From NCBI GenBank assembly GCA_035765045.1, contig DASTYI010000139.1, positions 1 through 64,000 of the forward strand: a stretch of 64,000 nucleotides of DNA, written 5' to 3'. Both the position numbers and the translations under genes were made by a program. Position 1 is the stretch's first letter. The number at the start of each line of letters is the position of its first letter. The notes beneath the pieces are model-generated. The model did not search any database and had not been told where the DNA came from. It worked only from the letters and a program-made list of their open reading frames with translations. This stretch comes from Iamia sp035765045. GTDB taxonomy: Bacteria; Actinomycetota; Acidimicrobiia; Acidimicrobiales; Iamiaceae. This document shows, in pieces, positions 51,917-60,799 of the stretch.

Positions 51917-53065
51917 ATGTTCCCGTCCGACGACGACCGGCCCCGCGGCCCCCTGCCGCCCGAGGACCGGCTCTGGCGCCACCCCTCCGAGGTGGCCCAC
52001 GCCGCCGCCATGGCCGCGGCCCCGCCCGCCCCCCCGCTCGCCCCCGACGGCCGCCGCCGGCGGGCCCTCGCCACCGTCGGCCTCCTCTCCGGTCTGGCCG
52101 GGGCGGCGGCCACCGTGGTCTCCCTCGCCGCCCTCGGCGCCTTCTCCCCCTCGGTCATCGAGCGCGAGGTGGCCAGCACCACGGGCCCGCCGACGACGAT
52201 CCGCTCCGCCACCGCCGTCGCCACCAGCGTGGCCCCCGCCGTGGTCGAGATCACCGCCACCTTCGGCTTCCAGGTCCGCCGGGGCTCGGGCGTGGTCGCC
52301 CGCTCCGACGGCCTCGTCCTCACCAGCCAGCAGCTGATCGCCGGCGCCACCTCGGTCAGCGTCACCTGGCCCTCCGGGCGGGAGGAGGACGCCACCATCG
52401 AGGGCGTCGACCCCCTGACCGGGCTGGCCGCCGTGACCGTGTCCGGCACCGGCTACCCGGCGGCGACGCTCGACATGACCCCGCCCCGCCCCGGCGACCA
52501 GGCCATCGCCGTCAGCGCCCACACCGGCGACGGCGCTCCCCTCGTGGTCGAGGCCACCGTCAACGCCACCAGCGCCCACGTCGTCACCGGCGACACCGTG
52601 CTGGTCGGGCTGATCGAGGTCGACAGCCCCGTGCCCGACGGCGCCGACGGCGGCGCCCTGGTCGACGGCGAGGGCAACCTCCGCGGCATCTGCGTGACCC
52701 TCACCGACGGCTCGGGCGCCGGGTGGGCCGTGCCCGCCGAGGTCGCCCTCCGGGTCGCCGACGACCTGCGCCGGCTCGGCCGGGTCGACCGGGGCTGGCT
52801 CGGCATCGGGGGCGAGCCCGCCGGTGGCGCCGGCGCCGTCCCCGCCGGCTTCGCCGTCGCCGAGGTCGTCCCCGGCTCCCCGGCCGAGCTGGTCGGCCTC
52901 GTCCCCGGCGACGTCGTCCTCTCCGTCGACGACCACCGGGTCCGCTCGCTCGCCGACGTCCGCGAGGCCCTCGCCCTGACCCGCCCCGGCCAGGTCGTCG
53001 TCCTCGAGGTCACCCGCGCCGACCAGACCGGCCTCGTCGAGGTCGTCCTCTCCCCGACCCCCTAG
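51917..53065 (+). CDS. HtrA/DegP-like membrane protein with degenerate catalytic triad and PDZ domain
   Basis: A 382-residue S1C-family relative. Cytoplasmic N-terminus with WRHPSEVAHA, one membrane helix at about residues 51-75, a trypsin-like fold about 95-285 and a PDZ domain about 295-380 (VAEVVPGSPAELVGLVPGDVV). The fold is clear (GSGVVARSDGLVLTSQQLIAGA in part), yet all three catalytic residues are changed: His to Gln139 (LTSQQLIAG), Asp to Gly169 (DPLTGLAAV) and Ser to Asp244 (GADGGALV for GNSGGPL). It is therefore a pseudoprotease, likely a peptide-binding sensor or scaffold at the outer face of the membrane. Confidence 0.88.
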   Translation: MFPSDDDRPRGPLPPEDRLWRHPSEVAHAAAMAAAPPAPPLAPDGRRRRALATVGLLSGLAGAAATVVSLAALGAFSPSVIEREVASTTGPPTTIRSATAVATSVAPAVVEITATFGFQVRRGSGVVARSDGLVLTSQQLIAGATSVSVTWPSGREEDATIEGVDPLTGLAAVTVSGTGYPAATLDMTPPRPGDQAIAVSAHTGDGAPLVVEATVNATSAHVVTGDTVLVGLIEVDSPVPDGADGGALVDGEGNLRGICVTLTDGSGAGWAVPAEVALRVADDLRRLGRVDRGWLGIGGEPAGGAGAVPAGFAVAEVVPGSPAELVGLVPGDVVLSVDDHRVRSLADVREALALTRPGQVVVLEVTRADQTGLVEVVLSPTP

Positions 53066-53066
53066 C

Positions 53067-53113
53067 TTCTGTCAACCCCCATGGACCTCAGCGGTCCATG
53101 CGGATGGACAGAA
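53067..53113. terminator. nested hairpins between convergent genes
   Basis: Inner stem CATGGACC/GGTCCATG (53080-53087, 53093-53100) lies inside an outer stem TTCTGTC/GACAGAA (53067-53073, 53107-53113), starting right after the HtrA-like stop and ending just before the epimerase stop. Confidence 0.6.
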
Positions 53114-53118
53114 CGGGC

Positions 53119-54165
53119 CTAGCCCGAGCGGCGGGCGCGACGGAGGGCGGCCCAGGCGGCGGCGCCCACACCGGCGACGAGGGCGCCACCGGTGATGCCG
53201 AGGGCCAGCTCCTGGCGGCGGCGGGGGCTGAGGGTGGCCAGCGCCGTCGCCGGGGTGCCGTCGACGAAGGCCTCCTCGTTGGAGTGCTGCGGCTCCCAGC
53301 CGTCGGCCCGCAGGCGGTCGTTGGCCACGACCCACGGGTGACGGGCGTAGGGCACCAGGCCGGGTGGGGTCGGGGCCAGCCGCAGCTGCCAGCGCAGCCG
53401 GGCCACCCGGTCGCCGAGCCGGCGGGGCACCCGCACCTTGGGCGTGCCGGCGTCGAGGGCGGTGTACTCGGCGCCCCGCAGCCAGCCGTCGGGGGCGACG
53501 TTGCGGGCCCCGTCGAGCCGGGCGGTGGCGGCGAGCACCACGGCGGCGGCGAGATCGTCGACGTGGACGAACTGCGAGGGCGGGTCGCCGTCGAGGTCCG
53601 CAACCCGACGGGCGGTGTGGAGGGCCCGGGCCAGCCAGCCGCCGGGGCCGTCGTCGCCCACGACCGGGGCCGGGCGCAGCACGGTGGCGGTGGCCGACGG
53701 GTGGTCGTGGCGCCACTCGGCCAACCGGCGCTCGATCTCGGCCCGCTGGACGGCGTAGGCCAGGTCGGGGCCGGGGCGCAGGGTGGCGTCCTCGGTGAGC
53801 GGCATGGCGTTGTTGGCCCACGCCCCGTAGACCGCGGCGGTCGACAGGAGGACGACGTGCTCGACCCCGACGTCGCCGGCGGCGTCGAGCAGCCTCTGGG
53901 CGGCGACGACGTCGACGGCGGCCTCGACCGCCGGGTCCTCGTCGAGCTGCTCGCCGAAGACCGAGTCGAGGTGGACCACGACGGTGACGCCCTCGAGCAC
54001 CGGCTTGAGGTCGACGTCGAGCAGGTCGCCCAGCTCGACGACCTCGTCACCCCGCTCGCGCAGGGCGGCCACCACGGCCCGCCCGAGCGCCCCGGTGGTG
54101 CCGGTCACCGCCACCGTGGCCGCCTCCGCCGACGTGGAGGGGCCGCGGAGGGGATCGGGTGCCAT
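53119..54165 (-). CDS. NAD(P)-dependent epimerase/dehydratase-like protein with C-terminal membrane helix
   Basis: A 348-residue extended-SDR-like protein. Coenzyme site VAVTGTTGALGRAVVAAL near residues 19-36, STAAVYG and FVHVDDLAAAVVLAA (family blocks) are present, but the YxxxK element reads YAVQRAE, with Arg in place of Lys, so catalysis is uncertain. The last about 40 residues hold a membrane helix (LALGITGGALVAGVGAAAWA) and a basic tail. The ATG at 54165 follows CATCGT by 6 bases; an ATG two codons upstream is the alternative. Divergent from the zincin gene. Confidence 0.8.
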   Translation of the reverse strand: MAPDPLRGPSTSAEAATVAVTGTTGALGRAVVAALRERGDEVVELGDLLDVDLKPVLEGVTVVVHLDSVFGEQLDEDPAVEAAVDVVAAQRLLDAAGDVGVEHVVLLSTAAVYGAWANNAMPLTEDATLRPGPDLAYAVQRAEIERRLAEWRHDHPSATATVLRPAPVVGDDGPGGWLARALHTARRVADLDGDPPSQFVHVDDLAAAVVLAATARLDGARNVAPDGWLRGAEYTALDAGTPKVRVPRRLGDRVARLRWQLRLAPTPPGLVPYARHPWVVANDRLRADGWEPQHSNEEAFVDGTPATALATLSPRRRQELALGITGGALVAGVGAAAWAALRRARRSG

Positions 54166-54226
54166 GCGCATACGATGCCGTCGTGCGCCCGGCCCCGCCA
54201 CATCGCAGTCCCGCCCGCCCCCACCG

Positions 54227-55435
54227 ATGAGCACGCCGGACCCCTTCGGGGGGATGCCGTTCTTCGGTGACCTGGCCCGCATGATCGGCCGGCAGGGCCC
54301 CATCGCCTGGGACGCCGCCCGCCAGATCGCCCACAGCATCGCCACCGACGGCCAGCCCGAGCCCAACGTCGACCCGCTGGCCCGCATCCAGCTCGAGCAG
54401 CTGTCCCGGGTGGCCGAGCTCCAGATCGCCAACGCCAGCGGGCTCGACCCGTCGCACCACGGGGCGGGCATCACGATCACCCCCGTCACCCGCACCCAGT
54501 GGGTCACCCGCACGCTCGACGACCACCGGGCCCTGTTCGAGTCGCTGGCCCAGAGCCTGGGCTCGTCGGGCACCGAGGGGGCCGGCGACACCCCCGTCCC
54601 GGCCGAGCCCGACGCCCTCGACCCGCTCGACGACGACGCCGCCGCGGCCTGGCTGGGCCAGCTGATGGGGATGCTCCAGCCGATGACCCTGGGCATGGCC
54701 GCCGGGTCGATGGTCGGGCACCTCGCGACCCGGTCGTTCGGGCAGTACGACCTGCCCGTGCCCCGGCCGCCGGGTGACCAGGTCATGGTCCTGGTGCCGG
54801 CCATCGACGCCTTCGCCGAGGAGTGGAGCCTGGGGGTCGACGACGTCCGGCTGTGGGTCTGCCTCCACGAGGTCGCCCACCACGCCGTGCTCGGGGTGCC
54901 CCACGTGCGGGCCACGCTCACCGAGCTGATCGAGCGCTTCGTCGCCGGCTTCCGGCCCGACCCCATGGGCTTCGAGCGGGCCCTGGCCGACGTCGACCCG
55001 TCGGGCCCGGCCGGCCTGGAGGCGATGCAGCGGCTCTTCACCGACCCCGAGGTGCTGATGGGGGCGGCCCCGTCGCCGGCCCAGGACGAGGTCCGGCCCC
55101 GGCTGGAGACGCTCGTCGCCGCCATCGTCGGCTGGGTCGACCACATCATGGACCGGGTCGGCGGGGGCCTCGTCGGGAGCTACGCCCAGGTCACCGAGGC
55201 GGTCCGCCGGCGCCGGGTCGAGACCAGCGCCGCCGACCGCTACGTCGAGCGGCTGTTCGGCCTCAACCTCACCCAGGCCCGGATCGACCTGGGTTCGTCG
55301 TTCGTCGACGGCGTGGTCGAGCGGGCCGGCGAGGAGGGCCTGGCCCGCCTGTGGGCGAAGCCCGCCGACCTCCCCACCCCGGCCGAGCTGGCCGCCCCCG
55401 GCCTCTGGCTCGCCCGCATCGACCTCGACACCTGA
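54227..55435 (+). CDS. zincin-like metalloprotease of the DUF2342 family
   Basis: A 402-residue protein of the actinobacterial DUF2342 (zinicin_2; coenzyme F420 biosynthesis-associated) family. The HExxH zinc motif is VCLHEVAHHAVLG (His214, Glu215, His218), preceded by the family blocks PIAWDAARQIAHSIAT and QPMTLGMAAGSMVGHLATRSFG. Homologues are conserved in actinobacteria, but their substrate is not established to my knowledge. ATG at 54227. Terminates just before a hairpin-repeat array. Confidence 0.88.
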   Translation: MSTPDPFGGMPFFGDLARMIGRQGPIAWDAARQIAHSIATDGQPEPNVDPLARIQLEQLSRVAELQIANASGLDPSHHGAGITITPVTRTQWVTRTLDDHRALFESLAQSLGSSGTEGAGDTPVPAEPDALDPLDDDAAAAWLGQLMGMLQPMTLGMAAGSMVGHLATRSFGQYDLPVPRPPGDQVMVLVPAIDAFAEEWSLGVDDVRLWVCLHEVAHHAVLGVPHVRATLTELIERFVAGFRPDPMGFERALADVDPSGPAGLEAMQRLFTDPEVLMGAAPSPAQDEVRPRLETLVAAIVGWVDHIMDRVGGGLVGSYAQVTEAVRRRRVETSAADRYVERLFGLNLTQARIDLGSSFVDGVVERAGEEGLARLWAKPADLPTPAELAAPGLWLARIDLDT

Positions 55436-55440
55436 CCGTC

Positions 55441-55542
55441 CCGCGACCCAGGGCCCACAAGAACGCCTTCTTGTGCCCCACAGGTCGCGGATCCGCGACC
55501 CAGGGCCCACAGGAACCGGTTCTTGTGGGGGTGGGGTCGCGG
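55441..55542. repeat. hairpin repeat array bounded by CCGCGACC/GGTCGCGG
   Basis: Unit A (55441-55490, 50 bases): outer stem CCGCGACC/GGTCGCGG, inner stem CACAAGAA/TTCTTGTG. Unit B (55493-55542, 50 bases): same outer stem, inner near-perfect palindrome CCCACAGGAACC/GGTTCTTGTGGG. Both contain GACCCAGGGCCCACA. A decayed third copy follows to about 55600. Related to the array at 26346-26534. The gap 55436-55641 holds no gene. Confidence 0.75.
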
Positions 55543-55641
55543 TCTGGGGTTCTTGTGGGGTGGAGGGTGCGGAAGCGCGACGTCAGGGCACGAGAAGCCG
55601 GCGGCGGGAGGCGGAGGCCCTGCGCCGAGCGCCCGTGGGGG

Positions 55642-56547
55642 TCACGACGTCGGAGCCGGCGACCCGCCGGGGTGGACGGTGCGGAGGGCGGTGAGGAACC
55701 AACCGATGGCGCGGTCCCCCGTGGCGGAGGCGGCCCAGTGGAGGTCGTGGCCGACGGGGGTCACGGCGTCGGGCAGCCCGAGGGCGCGGACGCCCGGGTG
55801 GACGGTCCCGCTCGGGACGAAGCCCACGAGCTGGGTCTCGGCCACGACGGCGGGGACGAGGGCGGCGGTGGTGAGCGCCACGCCGATGGTCCGGGTGAGG
55901 CCGTGGTTCGTCAGGGCGACCCCGACGGCGGTGTCGATCCCGGTGCCGGCGACCGTGGCGTGGGGCCACCGGGCGAGCTCGGCGAGGCCGACGGCGCCGT
56001 CCTCGCCGGCTTCGAGGGGGTGGTCGAGGGTCACGATCGCCTGCCACGAGATGGGGAGCAGTGGCGCCGAGCACAGGTCGCCGACGAGGCGGCCGGGCAC
56101 GCTGACGGCGGCGTCGAGCGTCCCGGCGGTGAGGGCGGCGACGGTGTCGTCGTCGAGGCGGTGCAGCTCGAGGCTCGCCATCGGGGCGTGTTCGGCGAGG
56201 TGCCGGAGCAGCGGAGCGCACAGGAGCGGAGCGAGGGCGTCCGGCAGCGCGAGGGTGAAGCGGCGGGGCGTCGTCGCCGGGTCGAAGGCGCCGGGGGCGA
56301 TGCGGGTGCGCACGCGGTGCATGACCTCGTGGACCTCGACCGCGAGCCGCTCACCCTCCGGCGTCGGCCGCATCGCGGCGCCGTCCCGGACGAGGATGGG
56401 GTCGCCGAGCGCGGTGCGGAGCCGAGACAGGGCATGGCTGACGGCGGGTTGGCTGAGGTGCAGCCGCTCCGCCGCCCGGGTCACGCTGCGCTCGGCCAGG
56501 ACGGCGTCGAGGACCCGGAGCAGGTTGAGGTCCAGGTCCGTGTCCAC
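55642..56547 (-). CDS. LysR family transcriptional regulator
   Basis: A 301-residue LysR-type regulator. The N-terminal helix-turn-helix is LNLLRVLDAVLAERSVTRAAERLHLSQPAVSHALSRL (shown in part: SVTRAAERLHLSQPAVSHAL, about residues 21-40), followed by LGDPILVRDG and a periplasmic-binding-like effector domain (FTLALPDALAPLL to the end). It is divergent from the arylsulfatase with only 24 bases between start codons, where a T-N11-A palindrome lies. It most likely controls the sulfatase and its own expression. Confidence 0.92.
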   Translation of the reverse strand: MDTDLDLNLLRVLDAVLAERSVTRAAERLHLSQPAVSHALSRLRTALGDPILVRDGAAMRPTPEGERLAVEVHEVMHRVRTRIAPGAFDPATTPRRFTLALPDALAPLLCAPLLRHLAEHAPMASLELHRLDDDTVAALTAGTLDAAVSVPGRLVGDLCSAPLLPISWQAIVTLDHPLEAGEDGAVGLAELARWPHATVAGTGIDTAVGVALTNHGLTRTIGVALTTAALVPAVVAETQLVGFVPSGTVHPGVRALGLPDAVTPVGHDLHWAASATGDRAIGWFLTALRTVHPGGSPAPTS

Positions 56548-56558
56548 GGTCCGAGACT

Positions 56559-56573
56559 ATGCAGCGTCTGCAT
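56559..56573. promoter_or_regulatory. LysR-type operator ATGCAG-CGT-CTGCAT
   Basis: A perfect 15-base palindrome with the LysR-typical T-N11-A form, located between the divergent starts and overlapping the A of the sulfatase ATG. Its position could block or position polymerase for both genes. Confidence 0.6.
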
Positions 56574-58881
56574 GGCCATCGTGCAGACGGATCAGTTCCC
56601 GCTGGCCCCCGACGTCGCGACACTGCAGTCCGTGATGGAGCAGATCGTCGAGCCAGGCTTCGGTGGGGTCATCGGGCCGACCGTGAGCGAGTCGGTCCCG
56701 TGGTGGCCGGCCCCGACCGAGCGGGGCGATCGGCCCAACGTGGTCGTCATCGTGCTCGACGACGTGGGCTTCGCCCAGCTCGGCTGCTACGGCAGCGACA
56801 TCGACACCCCCCACTCCGATGCCCTCGCCGCGGAGGGCGTTCGCCTGTCGAACCTGCACGTGACGCCGCTGTGCTCGCCGACCCGGGCCTGCCTGCTCAC
56901 CGGTCGCAACCACCACACCGTGGGCATGAGCATGATCACCGGCTTCCCGTCGGGGTTTCCCAACGGGCGGGAGCAGGTCACCGACCGTGCGGCCATGCTG
57001 CCCGCGCACCTGCGGGCCGCGGGCTACGGGACCTACGCCGTGGGCAAGTGGCACCTGGGGCCCATGCACGAGATCAACCCGGCGGGCCCCTTCGACCACT
57101 GGCCGCTGGCCCACGGCTTCGACCGGTTCTACGGCTTCCTCGCCGGTGAGACCGACCAGTTCCGGCCCAACCTGGTCCAGGACAACGGCTTCCTCGAACG
57201 GCCGCCAGGACCGGGCTACCACCTGAGCGAGGACCTGACCGACAAGGCGATCGAGATGGTCGCCAGCCACCGGTCCGGTGCCCCTCACCGGCCCTTCTTC
57301 CTCTACCTCGCCTACGGTGCCTGCCACGGCCCTCACCAGGTGCCCGACGCGTACCTCGACACCCACCGGGGTCGCTACGACGACGGGTGGGACGTCGTGC
57401 GCGAGCGTTGGTACCGACGCCAGCTCGAGCTCGGCGTCATCCCCCCCGGTACGAAGCTGCCGCCCTCGAACCCCGGGGTCCCGGCGTGGGACGACGTCCC
57501 CGTGGCCGACCGAGACCTCTTCGTCCGCTACCAGGAGCTCTTCGCCGCCTTCCTCCACCACACCGATGCCCAGATCGGTCGGCTGCTCGCCGCCCTCGAG
57601 CGGCTCGACGCCCGCGACGACACCATCGTCGTCCTCGTCTCCGACAACGGCGCCGCCGGGGAGGGCGGCCAGGGCGGCGCCTGGAACGAGCTGCTGTCCC
57701 TCAACGGCATCGCCACCGGCGCCGACGACTCGCGCGCCCACCTCGACGTCCTGGGCGGACCCGACAGCTATCCGATCTACCCGACGGCCTGGGCCCAGGT
57801 CGGCAACACCCCGTGCAAGTGGTACAAGCACCACACCTTCGGCGGCGGCGTCCGGGCCCCGATGATCGTCAACTGGCCCCAGGCGCTGACCCGCCGGGGC
57901 GAGGTCGAGGGCGGCTTCGCCCACGCCGTGGACCTCGTGCCCACCCTGCTGGAGGCCTGCCGGGTGGAACCGGCGCCGGTGGTCGGCGGGGTGGAGCAGC
58001 TCCCGATCGCGGGGACGTCGTTCCTCGGGCGCCTTCTGGGTGAGGACAGCGGACCGACCCCGCCACGCACGCAGTACTTCGAGATGGGCGGACACCGCGG
58101 CATCTACCACGACGGTTGGAAGGCCACCACCATGCACGCCTCGGGAACGCCCTTCGCCGAGGACCGTTGGGAGCTGTACCACCTCGACCAGGACTTCTCC
58201 GAGCACGACGACCTGGCCGACGCCGAACCTGACCGCCTGCGTCGCATGGTCGACCTGTGGTGGGCCGAGGCCGGCCGCTACGGCGTCGCCCCCCTCGACG
58301 ACCGGTTCCTCGAGCGGGCGCTCTCACGACAGGGCCACCCCGACCACGGCGTCACCCGCTTCGTCCTCTACCGAGGCACCCGCAGGATCAGCGAGGCCGC
58401 GGCCCCCGAGCTCCACGGCGGACCCTTTCGCATCCGGGTCGACGTGCGCGACCTCGCCCCCGACCACGAGGGGGTGCTGCTGGCCTACGGCGGACGGTTC
58501 GCCGGCTTCGCGCTGCGGGTGCGCAGCGGCCGGCTCGAGCTCCTGCACCGCGGGCTCGATGGGTCGACCCGGTCCACCGTGACCGGCCCGCTCACCGTCG
58601 GCGACCACGAGCTGGGCCTCGACTGGGAGCCTGACGGGATGACGGAGGCGGCGGTCGCCCTCGTGGTCGACGGCGTCACGACGGCACGAGGTCGGGTCGA
58701 GTCGGTCGCGCCGTACTACGCCGGCGGGAACGGCATCGAGGTCGGATCCAACCGCCTCTCGCCCATCGACGGCTCCGACGGCACCTCGACGGACTTCACC
58801 GGCGACTTCCGCACCGTCACCATCGAGCTCGCATCCGAGCCGGTCGCCCCGACGATCGAACGAGCGCTGGCCGCCGACTGA
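56572..58881 (+). CDS. arylsulfatase (type I, formylglycine-dependent)
   Basis: A 769-residue sulfatase. Metal-site Asp63/Asp64 are in VIVLDDVGFAQLGCYG, and the formylglycine motif is Cys101-SPTRACLLTGR, the cysteine type that needs a formylglycine-generating enzyme. Further blocks: GYGTYAVGKWHLG, HGFDRFYGF and SDNGAAGEGG. The C-terminal about 170 residues form a beta-rich domain (FRIRVDVRDLAP, GFALRVRSGRLELLHRG) seen in large arylsulfatases. No signal peptide is visible. ATG at 56572. Regulation by the divergent LysR protein is likely. The sulfate ester substrate is unknown. Confidence 0.9.
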   Translation: MAIVQTDQFPLAPDVATLQSVMEQIVEPGFGGVIGPTVSESVPWWPAPTERGDRPNVVVIVLDDVGFAQLGCYGSDIDTPHSDALAAEGVRLSNLHVTPLCSPTRACLLTGRNHHTVGMSMITGFPSGFPNGREQVTDRAAMLPAHLRAAGYGTYAVGKWHLGPMHEINPAGPFDHWPLAHGFDRFYGFLAGETDQFRPNLVQDNGFLERPPGPGYHLSEDLTDKAIEMVASHRSGAPHRPFFLYLAYGACHGPHQVPDAYLDTHRGRYDDGWDVVRERWYRRQLELGVIPPGTKLPPSNPGVPAWDDVPVADRDLFVRYQELFAAFLHHTDAQIGRLLAALERLDARDDTIVVLVSDNGAAGEGGQGGAWNELLSLNGIATGADDSRAHLDVLGGPDSYPIYPTAWAQVGNTPCKWYKHHTFGGGVRAPMIVNWPQALTRRGEVEGGFAHAVDLVPTLLEACRVEPAPVVGGVEQLPIAGTSFLGRLLGEDSGPTPPRTQYFEMGGHRGIYHDGWKATTMHASGTPFAEDRWELYHLDQDFSEHDDLADAEPDRLRRMVDLWWAEAGRYGVAPLDDRFLERALSRQGHPDHGVTRFVLYRGTRRISEAAAPELHGGPFRIRVDVRDLAPDHEGVLLAYGGRFAGFALRVRSGRLELLHRGLDGSTRSTVTGPLTVGDHELGLDWEPDGMTEAAVALVVDGVTTARGRVESVAPYYAGGNGIEVGSNRLSPIDGSDGTSTDFTGDFRTVTIELASEPVAPTIERALAAD

Positions 58882-58993
58882 GGGCTGCGACGAGCGACGC
58901 ACCGGGGGCGACCCCGGGGGACGGGACCGCCCACGGCGATAGCGAACCGGTCCGGTGACCAGATCCCGCCCGAGTCGGGGCGGGCCGGCAGGC

Positions 58994-60649
58994 CTAGTGG
59001 CGGATGGGGGGTGGCGGGGGGGCCGGGGCGAAGGTGGTGGGGTCGCGGCGGGGGGCGATCTCGGTGTCGTCCTCGGGGCGGTCCGACGGGTCCCGGGCCA
59101 CCCGGGTCGGGTCGTCGGGACCGGCCGGGCGGGGCGCCTTGCGCAGCGACGGCCGCCCCCGGCGACCACGGACCGCCGGTGTGCCCTCGGCCGGGGTCAT
59201 GCCCACGCCGATGCCGGGGCCGGCCCGCCGCACCGGTGGCTCGGTGCCCACGGGGACCGCGGTCACCTCGACCTCGCGCTGGCCGTCGCCCCGGGTGCGG
59301 ACCCGGGTGATCAGCGACATGGTGGAGTCGCGGACCCGGGTCTTGGCCTTGGCCTGGGCCTGGGTCATCGCCTGGTCGATCAGGACCGCCTGGCGGCCGA
59401 ACTCCGAGTCGGTCATGCCGGTCCGATGGCGCCAGGCGGCCAGGCCGACGATGTAGGAGAAGGCGGCGAAGCCCGACACCAGGGCCACGGCCAGGAACGA
59501 CAACCGCAGCTCGCTCAGCGGGATCAGCCCGAGCATCGAGCCGAGCACCCAGATCAGCTGGAAGCGGGTCTCGAACTTGGCGAACAACCGCCCCCGGTTG
59601 GCGTCGGGGGCGTCGCGCTGGACGATCGAGTCGAAGGCCAGCTTGCCGGCCGTCGAGGCGACGCCGACCGCGGCGCCGAGCAGGCCGGCGCCGACCGGCC
59701 CACCCATCACCGTGGCCAGCACGCCCACCCCGACGGTGAGCACGAGCACCCCGATCAGCATCCGCTCCTCGGGCCAGGCCTGGCGCAGCTTGGGGGCCAG
59801 CACCGAGCCCAGCAGCGTGCCGCCCACGCTGACGGCGGCGATGAAGCCGAAGGCGACCAGCTCCTTCGTCTCGCGGAAGTGGAAGGCGAAGTACAGGGTG
59901 AGGAAGCCGACGATGCCCCGCAGCAGGCCGATGCCACCGGCGGCGAGCAGCACGCCGACGCTGCGCAGCTCGGCCTTCTCCTCCGGGGTGGCCGAGGTGG
60001 GGGCGACCGCCACCTTGGGGATCCGCAGGGCCAGCCCGGCGCAGACGGCGAAGCCGCACACGGCCAGGGCCAGCGGGGCCGACGGGTTGTCGTCGAAGAT
60101 CTTGAACAGCAGGGCGGCGGGGGCGGCGCCGACGAAGCCCATGATCCCGGACAGGAGCTGGAGCTTGGAGTTGGCCTCGACCAGCTCCTCGTCGCTGGCC
60201 ACCACGCCGGGCACGAGCGACGAGCGGGCGATGCCGTAGGCCTTCTGGAGCACCAGTATGGCGAAGGCGGCCGGGTACAGCAGGAGGGTGTCGGCCCGGC
60301 CGATCAGGGCGAAGCAGAGGGCGCCGCGGGCGATGGCGGTGCCGATGACCACCCAGCGCCGCCCGCTGCGGGCCCGGTCGAGCGCCGGGCCGATCAGCGG
60401 GGCGACCACGGCGAACGGCGCCATGGTCAGCAGCAGATAGAGGAAGACCTTGCCCCGGGCGTCCGAGGTGGCGGCGCCGAAGAAGATGGTGCCGGCCAGG
60501 GCGGCGGCGACCATGGCGTCGGTGGCGGTCGAGGCGGCGTGGGTGCGGGCCAGCCGCATGAACGGGGTGATGTGGAACGCGGCGTTGGGCTGGCCCGTGT
60601 CCCCGCTGCCCGGGGTCCGCAAGGGGCGCCAGCCGCCCTCGTCTTCCAC
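58994..60649 (-). CDS. MFS transporter
   Basis: A 551-residue major-facilitator-type carrier with about twelve hydrophobic segments between residues 35 and 420 (for example FLYLLLTMAPFAVVAPLIGPAL and VGVLLAAGGIGLLRGIVGFL in part) and a long cytoplasmic tail rich in Arg, Pro and Asp. The fold resembles H+ antiport drug or MFS_3-type carriers; the substrate is unknown. The start is set at GTG 60649 because a TAGCAT hexamer ends 7 bases upstream and covers the alternative ATG. Confidence 0.82.
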   Translation of the reverse strand: MEDEGGWRPLRTPGSGDTGQPNAAFHITPFMRLARTHAASTATDAMVAAALAGTIFFGAATSDARGKVFLYLLLTMAPFAVVAPLIGPALDRARSGRRWVVIGTAIARGALCFALIGRADTLLLYPAAFAILVLQKAYGIARSSLVPGVVASDEELVEANSKLQLLSGIMGFVGAAPAALLFKIFDDNPSAPLALAVCGFAVCAGLALRIPKVAVAPTSATPEEKAELRSVGVLLAAGGIGLLRGIVGFLTLYFAFHFRETKELVAFGFIAAVSVGGTLLGSVLAPKLRQAWPEERMLIGVLVLTVGVGVLATVMGGPVGAGLLGAAVGVASTAGKLAFDSIVQRDAPDANRGRLFAKFETRFQLIWVLGSMLGLIPLSELRLSFLAVALVSGFAAFSYIVGLAAWRHRTGMTDSEFGRQAVLIDQAMTQAQAKAKTRVRDSTMSLITRVRTRGDGQREVEVTAVPVGTEPPVRRAGPGIGVGMTPAEGTPAVRGRRGRPSLRKAPRPAGPDDPTRVARDPSDRPEDDTEIAPRRDPTTFAPAPPPPPIRH

Positions 60650-60656
60650 CCCGCCC

Positions 60657-60662
60657 ATGCTA
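60657..60662 (-). promoter_or_regulatory. -10-like hexamer TAGCAT of MFS gene
   Basis: TAGCAT on the minus strand ends 7 bases before the GTG at 60649. The ATG inside the hexamer (60658) cannot be the start of a message made from it, so this site decides the start. Confidence 0.6.
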
Positions 60663-60799
60663 CGACCCCCCTGCGACAGGGCCGTGGCGGGGCGGGGTCC
60701 GAACATCGGCGCCGCCCCTTCCCCGCCCTCCCGGTGCGACACCGGACCCGGTGGGCGACGACGCAGGCGGGCGGACCGGGGGAGGCGGCGCGGCGCTCG

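Noticed and set aside
54823..56571. Upstream extension of the arylsulfatase frame by almost 600 codons
   Set aside because: It crosses the zincin gene, the hairpin repeats and the antisense of LysR with no domain; the sulfatase starts at 56572 beside the LysR operator.
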